Source: Trileptium ribeirensis (Eukaryota > Nematoda > Enoplea > Enoplida > Thoracostomopsidae). Taken from it: a stretch of 64,000 nt of DNA. The notes below the pieces were generated by a model that saw only the letters and a program-made list of their open reading frames with translations, did not search any database and was not told where the DNA came from. Below are positions 56,086-64,000 of the stretch, one piece after another (within the stretch, counting starts at the first letter, position 1; every line of letters begins with the position of its first letter). Both the position numbers and the translations under genes were made by a program. The stretch is from the NCBI GenBank assembly GCA_030248225.1, contig JASANE010012803.1, positions 1 to 64,000 on the forward strand, given 5' to 3'.

Positions 56086-56981
56086 AAAAGAGCCTATACT
56101 AACATAGACGTTATATAACTGTTTTGGTGTTTTAAAGTAAAATATAATTAAATTTGTGATTTAAGACGAGCTGCTTGGGTTCATTTCGTTTGGTTTGTAT
56201 AATCGCTCAAGTCGTGCTGAGCTCCTGTGAATGCATTTCCGTATACTGTTTTGGTAGAAGGATAGATCAATTTAATTGATACATTTTTTACATTCGATGT
56301 AATACATTGCCGAAAACTCAAATAGCAGTCATCCCTGTTAAACAGTTTCCAACTGAACGGTATGACACTAGCATCTCTGCGATTTTTGCTTTGTTACAAG
56401 GCTTATATGAAATATACCGAAAAAATTGGTAGCGATGGTTTTTTTATTGTCATTTGACATTTATTTGCTGGCAACAAACTCGTTGCTAAAGGTTAAATTT
56501 CAGTAAAATATCAATGCGGTAATAAAGTTAAGTAAATTCATACGTAGAGGATCTAGTGCTCAGATCGTGCGAGTTTATACATATGTGGTTTTAACGGCAG
56601 GGTTATGACTACTCAGGTACAAAAGTTCCAAGCAGTGTGGACATTGTAAAGTGAACACCGTTTCTTACTTGCATTCCGAACTTAACATCTGAAGTGAAAC
56701 AAGACAATGTTAATTTTGGCGTTTACACGATGACACTTCAAGTTGAAAAGACGCAATGAATTTACTGAAATTTTGTACGGTACAAATATAAAAACTGTGA
56801 AAATATGAAAATTTAGAATAAATACGTGTTTGGTTTTTGAACAAATCAATATTAATCACATAAGAAAACTTTGCTATACACGTTTTAAAAACTAGTCAAT
56901 TCCAACGTCTTGCTCTGCTTTCGGCTCAGCTGACACCGGAATAATCGAAAGGAAACACGCAAAGCAAAGTAAAAGTCTCAC
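56086..56981. other. No gene seen
   Basis: AT-rich, no supported feature. Confidence 0.4.
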
Positions 56982-57194
56982 CTGATAGTTTAAAAATAGG
57001 TTTCTATCAAACAAAGCACTGAATTTTTCACAAAACTTCTTATTCATTGCAACGTCTAGAATTATATCACTAACATAAAATGCCGATATGGATTCTAAAA
57101 TAATATATACATAAATTAACGCTACAAGACGATCTGTCATCTTATGGATCGTTCCCGTAGTGTGGACATTTTCTATTACACATATGTTGTCCAA
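56982..57194 (-). CDS. Exon of an unidentified membrane protein
   Basis: Acceptor GATTCACAG and donor TATCAG|GTGAGA frame a 213-base exon, phase 0 at both ends, open for 71 codons: LDNICVIENVHTTGTIHKMT, then a probable membrane helix (LVALIYVYIILESISAFYV) and a charged stretch (NKKFCEKFSALFDRN). Good splice sites on both sides make chance unlikely. An arthropod chemoreceptor or other multi-pass protein is possible, but nothing decides it. Confidence 0.45.
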
Positions 57195-57883
57195 CTGTGA
57201 ATCGATAAGTGGTCGAAGAAATTAGGTATATTATTACTCAATATCTCCATGACTAGAAGTACAAAAACTAGATCCATAGATCTTCGAAGATCGTATCATC
57301 CACACCAAGCAATAGGTTGTCTAGTCATTACGCTCATAGGAGAAAGTTACCTTGCCTGAGGCTGCGATCCACCCCACCTCCGGTCGGTTAACCCCGCTGG
57401 GACTTCTTAGTTCGGTCCATGGATGTGTTCAGTATTAAACTTTACAGTTGGATTTTAACCTGTGGGTTTAAATTTACCAATTGTTCAAAACCCTGGTGTA
57501 ACCATTAACCCTTGTATACAGACAAAATTCGACCGAAAATATATTTTAGCTGACAAAGACAGCACAGCTTTACAAAGGGTTGTGAAGCTGTTATTCGCAA
57601 ATTACAAAACTACATAAGATTATAAAGCAAAATATTATCTCATATATATTGATGAATAAATCTCGACCGTTAATGTTGTACATTGCGCAGCTAACCTAAT
57701 ATCGGTATCCAGCAACAAATCAAAATCTGTCAAGCCTCTATAAAGTACAGAGGCGCCTTGCTCGGTTGAAGCCCCAGCAACCCTGAGAATTAGACACTTA
57801 ACGTTACAGTACTCAACTCAAAGTAAAAATAATGTTTATCGCAACATAGCTGAATATATATACCTACTAAACGTCGCGGTCGG
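57195..57883. other. Possible intron of the minus-strand membrane-protein gene
   Basis: Only supported if the exons on either side belong together. No other feature seen. Confidence 0.25.
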
Positions 57884-58042
57884 CGAATTACAACTACCGT
57901 GAAGTTTGAATTTTAACGCGACTTCAACAAGCGAAACAAAAATATGAAATGAAAACAATATCCAAAGACATGTTGATGCGTAGCTGTAGTCACAGCCAAA
58001 ATTAAGTGCAATATAATCGAGCGAAATTTGGACCGATTTCAC
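57884..58042 (-). CDS. Possible second exon of the same membrane protein
   Basis: Minus-strand frame SVQISLDYIALNFGCDYSYA followed by a hydrophobic run (LWILFSFHIFVSLVEVAL) and a donor-like CACG|GTAGTT. The upstream acceptor lacks a pyrimidine tract, and its phase 1 end does not match the phase 0 start of 57,194, so at least one boundary or the association is wrong. Confidence 0.25.
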
Positions 58043-59239
58043 TTATTTTTGACCGCGACCGTAGCTATGTAATAAAATGACCCACATTAACCACCACAAA
58101 ATATAAAGCAATGTAAAAAATTTGTTTGGTCTATCGCTATCACAGCCTTTGTCAAAGCTAAAAGTTTAGTAAAAGGCACAACTAGAGTATCAAGCTTTGC
58201 CTCAAAATAGTATAATTATGGGTCTTTTCTATAAAACTATTGGTCTGATATAAAAAATCGGACCATTCCCTCGAATTTAGTGCACTAAAAACCCTCACGG
58301 TGGTTGGGAATAATGAAAAAGCACCTGACACAGTTCAGAAACAAATGGAAATTCGTTTGAACCGTCGGCGTCGATTTAAATAGACTAAAGACGGTAAAAG
58401 GTACGGGGTGATGTTTGGTATTATTTACGGTGTATACCCCTTTCCTATATGATTGGTACTAGTCTTCAATTCGATAATTCTACTAAGGGTCCACCGGCAT
58501 TTAAAAACTGAACAACGAATAAGCTAATTGTCAATGCTTTTTGACCACTCTAATATATTTTTAGCACCCATAGTTAGAGGTTTCTGGGTTTATATGTCAC
58601 CCAGCAGCAAATTAAGCGTTTTGAAGCCCTTGGTTCGGATCTTGATGTATACATTGGTCAGGTACAGATAAAGAGCAAAGTTTACTATCCATAAATTTTC
58701 ACCACTTCGAATTGTCCGCTTATTTAAGATAAGTAAGCCCACTGCAACTATCTGGGATAGTCTTTTGGCGAGATGAAACCACAAATTTGGGCCATGCAGA
58801 TTTTGTTATAGACACCTAGATGAACAATTTTTTGGCTGGTGCGATTTGGTTATTCCATGTCGACTGATGGATATGTCAATACAATCCCGCCAACAGACCA
58901 TGAAAATGTCCGTCTACCCCTTGTTGTGTGCAAGAATACTGTCAATTGTATAGTTATCTTATAGCTTGAAAACCTCAGAACTAAGTGCTTCTTTCGTAGC
59001 ACATCATATGTCCTGTCGCGGCATTATATGGTGCTATTGACTTAAATCTACGAAAGAATAAGAAAGCGGTAGCCAATAAAAATATGGCAAGGACACGAGA
59101 TTTAATCAGTGTTTCAACTAAACCCAATTTGATATTATACGCGATAATCAAAGTGTTTCATCAATATGACATTGCTTCTGTCTGTTCTAGCAGGGCGTAG
59201 TGGAGAAACACTCCTGAGTGTTTATGCTCAAAACTCTAC
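58043..59239. other. No gene seen
   Basis: AT-rich, no supported feature. Confidence 0.4.
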
Positions 59240-59244
59240 TTAGC

Positions 59245-59562
59245 AATTTTAACAATTTTCTCCCGCGAAGTAGCGCAGCCGGGAGCGGTGCCGATCTCCG
59301 CCACCCCGCTTTTCGGGCCGAATGGGGTCTGGAGCGACAACCAGAGGCTTGCGGTGTCCCCAAGCCGATGTTTTTCGCAGCAAACTGCTACCCATTTATC
59401 TACCAATTAAAGATGAACAGCTGGATGGGCTGAAGCACAATGTACCTTAATCCTTTGCTCATGGAGATTGCTGCAAGATATGGTCAGAGTGGGACTCGAA
59501 CACATAGTCAGTGTATTACAAGTCAAATGCTCTAACCATTGGACTATCACGGTACATGCAAT
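59245..59562 (-). mobile_element. tRNA-derived SINE
   Basis: On the minus strand the head (59,562 to about 59,475) resembles tRNA-Thr: A box TAGTCCAATGGTTAGAGCA, anticodon-loop region CTTGTAA, B box GTTCGAGTCCC. The stems are mismatched and no CCA-type end follows, so it is not a working tRNA. A GC-rich body continues for another 230 bp (CATCCAGCTGTTCATC, GGTAGCAGTTTGCTGCG, CCCCATTCGGCCCGAAAAGC) to CTTCGCGGGAG. Length and layout fit a SINE. Confidence 0.6.
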
Positions 59563-59790
59563 GCTTACTGGCTTCTTCTGATTCTACAAATTATAAGAAC
59601 GTTTAGTTCGATTCTTTTTCACAATAATAGTTGCAAAATGCTGGTAAGAAAGGTCTTCTTTCGCGGCCTTTTACGGCGCAACTTGATGCCACTGCTATTC
59701 ACAGTGCCCTAAACGAAGAATGGACATTTGGGAATAACATAAACTGTCTATCGACGGATAGCAAAAATGTTTTATCTTATTAACAAAAGA
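59563..59790. other. 3' flank of RABGGTA
   Basis: No feature seen. Probably the 3' UTR of the minus-strand gene. Confidence 0.4.
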
Positions 59791-60729
59791 TCATTCAGCT
59801 GTGATACTGCACCGATGTTGCAGCATTTCAGTTAACAAACCTTTAATACAATCAGGACTAGTTTTGAAACAGTTTGCCGAAACTGTCAACCTCTTCAACG
59901 ACAACAAGCCAGCGACGACTAGGAACTTGGAAGTCGACCCTAGCTGTGGACATTCTTGGACAGAAAGCACCTGAAGGGACGTACAACACTCCAATCCATC
60001 TAAATCGCTGAGTCCAGGGTTACGATCAACCGTCAATTGTTCAAGGCACACGGCGTATCTAAGGATCTTAACCGAGTTGATGCGGTTGTCGGCAAGATTA
60101 AGTGAAGTTATAAGGCACAATAATGGAATTTTTTCCGGCGTCCACGGTACGCTAAGGCCCATTTCTGATAGATCAATTTCCACACTGTTATCAAAATTGG
60201 CTTTGCTACTAATTTCATCTACAATTTTCTGGTCAATCTTCAGCTTCGACTCCAGATCCAAGTAGTACCCAGCACGCTTAGTATCAACTGAGTCCCTTAG
60301 CTGAATGAAAAGCTCACTTATTTTATTTCGATATTTTTCGTAGTCGACTCGTACCATACACAAAATTAGAGACAGAACAGGCCAACGTGGAATCTTTGAC
60401 GAAGTATCGTTTTCCATTTCGAGCAGTTGAGAGCACATTTCAATTTCGCTTTCCACCACCCGGTGCAGGTGTCCGGGCAACGGAGCATTCTTACTCAATA
60501 CTTCTAGACCACCCGTATATTTTAAACCAAAAAACTGAACACACTTTGTTTCATCACCACGAAACAGAAGTGATTCTTCATGGAATGCAGTGTGAGCAAC
60601 GCGGAAAGCGAATTTGATTTCAACTGTGCACGGTGCACGGATTTTCGATTTCTCGTCGCCGGTGAGACTTCCGTTTTTCGCACACCAAACTTGGCAACAA
60701 CGAGCCGAATCAGGATTGAACCAACCGCT
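59791..60729 (-). CDS. RABGGTA: Rab geranylgeranyltransferase alpha subunit, last exon
   Basis: Acceptor TTTGTGTTTCAG, exon 60,729 to a TGA ending at 59,791; phase 0 join with the preceding exon gives IIFE|SGWFNPDS. Domain order: the C2-like insert domain (TVEIKFAFRVAHTAFH), more helical repeats (MCSQLLEMENDTSSKIPRWP, LRDSVDTKRAGYYLDLESKL), then leucine-rich repeats (ITSLNLADNRINSVKIL, LEQLTVDRNPGLSDLDGLE, LQVLSVQECP, LKRLTVSAN). Family: with the beta subunit and Rab escort protein it attaches geranylgeranyl groups to Rab C-terminal cysteines; metazoan alpha subunits have exactly this insert and LRR tail. Intact. Length of the C-terminal part (about 310 residues) is normal. Confidence 0.9.
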   Translation of the reverse strand, partial: SGWFNPDSARCCQVWCAKNGSLTGDEKSKIRAPCTVEIKFAFRVAHTAFHEESLLFRGDETKCVQFFGLKYTGGLEVLSKNAPLPGHLHRVVESEIEMCSQLLEMENDTSSKIPRWPVLSLILCMVRVDYEKYRNKISELFIQLRDSVDTKRAGYYLDLESKLKIDQKIVDEISSKANFDNSVEIDLSEMGLSVPWTPEKIPLLCLITSLNLADNRINSVKILRYAVCLEQLTVDRNPGLSDLDGLECCTSLQVLSVQECPQLGSTSKFLVVAGLLSLKRLTVSANCFKTSPDCIKGLLTEMLQHRCSITAE

Positions 60730-62478
60730 CTGAAACACAAAAATAAGCGCTACCGACAAAAATATGATATATAAAAATTTCGCTGCACAAACAAACTTAT
60801 AAACGTGGTCGGAAACGAATAAAAGTTGAAGAGGTTCATAAAATTAATTACGCTCGGGTTATGGCTCTTACAAGCTGTTGCCGAATACAGCACATCTAGC
60901 TCTTTATCGCACGGATTCGAGTTGGTGCAATTTAATGCTATCCGATGTAGTGCATTAACTAAGTTCGTTGCGTGGCGTGCGTATTGTGATTCGCTTGCGT
61001 TTTGAAATCTCTTAAGAATTCAAGCGGCAGCGTCGTTTATAACTGAGCGGTTAGCGAGCATAACTCTAATACAAACGGATCGGGTTCGAATCGGCGTTCG
61101 GGCAACGTATATTTAACTATTCGAAAATGAAAACGAATTTATGCCGTCAAGGGTTAACCAACGTACCAGAATTAAAACGCCTGGCAAAAATTATTTTCAA
61201 GAATTTTCAACATGTTTGCTAACAATTAGTTACATTCTCGAGACACGCCAAGTGAGCTAATCAGAATAACATATCAAAATGAAAAATAGATCAAAATTTT
61301 ATGCATCACACAACCTGCAGCAACTTTCGTAAACATTATATACATGGTACCGTTACAATGTTGGGATTGAAAAAATTCAAATGATTCTAGTAAACAGCAA
61401 AATATATGTCGAATAATCAGGTCTTCTATCAAGTCAACTCACGATCTCAGAGTCATCGACATTTGCGCACGATTCACGATATTTCCTTATGTAAGCGGAA
61501 CCCATTTCCCATACAGCAATAGGTAGCGTTTGTTCGCGGTTACTATTTTAAGATTTAGCACAGCAATTTAGTCATCGCGTACACTTGAAAACAAGATTGG
61601 CGTTTCATTTTTCTCTTTGGTACTTTCACTTACCGCGAAGACAGCTATGCGGTTAACTACATCGTTTCATCATAGCGAACAAACATGGGTTATCGGCAAA
61701 TGTACCAGCCAAAACGCCTGTGACTGCAATCGGTGAACTAAATTATTATTCTTAAAATTTATAAAGAGCTTAAACCAAACTTAGAGAACTCGCCAGAAAT
61801 ACCTGCAGCGATTCGAACGAACGACGATCGAACATTATGTGGAACAAAATTTAGCTATATACACGCTAACAAATTTTGCAGAACAATGCGAAAAATTTCG
61901 AGCAAATCTCAGGCTTGCTGGAAATTTCCGTTTTTCCAACTAAAACCGAACGAACGTCGATCGAACATCGAATCAAATAGCACTCGTTTCTAGCGGTGTA
62001 CCGCATAAACTTTTGGCAACAAACCATTAATGGTACAACTACTCCACACACGGAAAATTATCCAATTTCAAATCAAGAAATTTAATTATGTATAAACATG
62101 CAAAGAAAAAGGAACACAAGCCACATGTTGCTGGATTCGTTCGCCATGAAACAATTCTAATCAGACATTGGTGAAATAAATTGCGGGACCGTCAAAACTG
62201 TGGGCCACATTCTGAGGATTATAAAAAAGATACGATTCCGATTAGTGTTTTTAGAGTAGGGAACTACAAAATACTGATTTTCCGATTGCGTTATACGGTC
62301 ACGAATAATTTTAGGATCCCGAGAAACACTGAAACAATCATGTATATCATGCAGCTGCAACGGATGACATTTCACGGAACAACACCGTTAGGCTCTGACA
62401 TTGTTTTGTTCCGTCAGTAAAGAGATATCGGCCAGGGAGATATTATACTAAACCACTTTCTACGAGACAAAAATTAAC
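60730..62478. other. Intron of RABGGTA
   Basis: Minus strand, GTTAAT (62,478) to TTTCAG (60,730), about 1.75 kb. No other gene supported in it. Confidence 0.75.
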
Positions 62479-62898
62479 CTCAAATATAATAGGATTCTTT
62501 AATCCATCTTCGTTGGCTACCGTTAGAGCCACTGCAACCCCAGACGGTCCAATTACCAAAGGTTTATCAAAGACCAGCGTGCAGCTTATTCCGTTCGACA
62601 CATCGCAAACCGAAGCCAACACTTTGGGAGCACTTCGCGTGCACGAGGCAGCATCACCTCCGTCTTTGGCACCCGTGGATGTTTCTCTCGAGTCGTAGCG
62701 TGCGTCCAACAACCACTGATGATAGAACCATGCGCTAGAGTCTTCAGGATCAGTATAGAACGCATTTTGGACAAGTTCAATTTCATTACGCAGGATATTC
62801 CGCTCAATACAAAGGGTCCGGTCGGGATCAGGATATAGGAGAGGCAGTAACGTTGAGCGATAATGCCACACCGAATAGTTGGAAAAGTTTTCGGCCAC
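62479..62898 (-). CDS. RABGGTA: Rab geranylgeranyltransferase alpha subunit, internal exon
   Basis: Acceptor TTTTTTAG|GTG at 62,898 and donor TTTGAG|GTTAAT at 62,479; 140 codons, phase 0 at both ends. NFSNYSVWHYRSTLLPLL and ELVQNAFYTDPEDSSAWFYHQ then WLL are the last prenyltransferase alpha repeats (PFTA motifs, N(Y/F)SxWxxR), very close to the human sequence in this region. The rest begins the insert domain (LVIGPSGVAVAL). The repeats before it (about 150 residues) must lie on exons further right, beyond position 64,000 or unrecognised here, so the gene is partial. Confidence 0.9.
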
Positions 62899-64000
62899 CT
62901 AAAAAACAAAGATGATTTTAACAGTTTGTATCGACATTACTCTGGTTCTTCTATGGCTCAGCCTACCCCTAGTCGGGTTTTGATTACGCCTCGCAATGCC
63001 CGGTTTCGATGTTGTATCATTTCTGAGCTGTCGTCAGCATAATAATGCAGCGAAATGAGTGCTCGTTCTATGTATTTTGTATTTGTGAAAAAGCTATTAT
63101 GAATAGCGAAATTTATAGTTCAGATATTTAATCATGGCATATCCTACAACGTCCGATAATATTGTTTGGTTTGAAATGGCTCCAAAATTTCTATTAAATG
63201 GTTCCGACTTAAACCAACCCTAGCCGGTGAATTAAATAGCAGTTTTTTTGAACAAAATCAATCAATCCGTTTTGACTAAAAACAAAATCTGACTACAGTC
63301 GCATGCAAAACAAAGCTTGATAATTGACATTCACATTATTCAAAGCTGATATTTGCAGCAAAACTACTACTAAGCAACAATACCACCATTAATCACTTGC
63401 TGAAACCAGTATGACAGCTCAACGGCTTCCTTTATCAGAAAATAACTGCAAAAACTTCGAACGCAATAATTCCGAGCAATCGTCGAATTTACTGAAATGC
63501 TTCGCTATTACACTGTTTCATGACGACTTGGGCAAATACTAGATGAGAAGCTTACATTTTTGAAACGAGCCATGGTAAAATTATTATATATTCGTTGCAA
63601 CTGGTGACGCTGACGCAGGGCATTTACATTAAAGAAACGGACGCAATTTCATATGCTCGTCTGAGCGCAAAAAGGCGAAATTGCATCTGGACCCGAACGC
63701 GTTCGTTTTTTGCGGATTTACTTTTGTTTGTAACTGCAATTCAGCATTACAATGAAATTCATTGAGCTTGACGCTTTAGTACTTTTAGTGGACAATACAG
63801 AACTCGCCTACTGTACATGGTGAATCATAAACTTTATTTGTTGCCGACATGCTACAATCGCTACGATGTAGATTAGATTAGATTAGACTTTGAGTAACGG
63901 TGTGATAGATTTGCACAGGTCCAATAGTAGGTCATTTTGATTCACTGTGTTTTAATTCTTATAAACCCTAACCGAACCTCTGAGTTGCAACGCAAAATAC
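62899..64000. other. Intron of RABGGTA up to the window edge
   Basis: No further PFTA-repeat exon could be read on the minus strand. A short ATG frame with a donor (ATGGCTCGTTTCAAAAAT|GT, about 63,573 on the minus strand) was seen but does not resemble the known N-terminus. Confidence 0.4.

Noticed and set aside
59475..59562. Functional tRNA-Thr gene
   Set aside because: A and B boxes are present, but anticodon, T and acceptor stems have several mismatches, and a SINE-like body follows.
63540..63590. First exon of RABGGTA (MARFKN followed by GTAAGC)
   Set aside because: The peptide does not resemble known N-termini (HGRxK) and it could not be linked to the exon at 62,898.
1..64000. CRISPR arrays, operons, bacterial promoters
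   Set aside because: The tandem repeats lack unique spacers of constant length, and genes have spliceosomal introns; the window is eukaryotic.

Overview
The window is eukaryotic, AT-rich, intron-bearing and loaded with transposons. The host genes are animal-type (RabGGTase alpha with leucine-rich repeats, a CC2D1/Lgd-like gene, lipid-droplet hydrolase). A LINE carrying a DUF4780-like ORF1 suggests an invertebrate, most likely an arthropod; I cannot name the species.

Layout. 0-7 kb is a transposon nest: two hAT ends rich in CCCGGA repeats, the 3' end and LTR of an LTR retrotransposon, a strange array of 21-bp repeats that reads as heptapeptides (FGANQ-like), and a 5'-truncated CR1/L2-like LINE. 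At 8.27 kb lies the first coding exon of a CC2D1/Lgd-like gene (+). Its second and third recognised exons are at 39.5 and 42.4 kb, so intron 1 is about 31 kb long.

The reason for that intron is the main discovery: a complete Polinton/Maverick at 13,498-37,959 (24,462 bp). It has perfectly matching 16-bp tips (AGTAGTATATGACCCC and its reverse complement), longer terminal inverted repeats built on a minisatellite, and an exact 6-bp target duplication, CGCATC, on both sides. Its right half holds the standard Polinton cargo: protein-primed type B DNA polymerase (+), and on the minus strand integrase, a basic core-like protein, major capsid protein, packaging ATPase and two conserved small Polinton proteins. 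All are damaged by frameshifts or stops, so it is a fossil. Its left half is unusual: a split protein kinase-like gene with a phase-0 intron, a cysteine-rich gene abutting the capsid block tail to tail, a repeat-protein ORF, tandem-repeat clusters, a MITE, and a nested CR1/L2-like LINE (16.6-19.8 kb). No adenoviral-type protease was found.

38-53 kb: CC2D1 exons 2 and 3, a second inverted copy of the LTR family, a nearly full-length I/LOA/R1-group LINE with RNase H (45.5-51.0 kb, minus), then the last two exons of an LDAH-like hydrolase (+, 52.06-53.29 kb), joined in phase. 53-59 kb: mostly unassigned DNA with a 0.55-kb fold-back element, one or two unidentified minus-strand exons of a membrane protein and a tRNA-derived SINE. 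59.8-62.9 kb: the two 3'-terminal exons of RabGGTase alpha (minus); its N-terminal exons should lie beyond the right edge.

All calls come from reading the sequence and its translations by eye; no database search was run.
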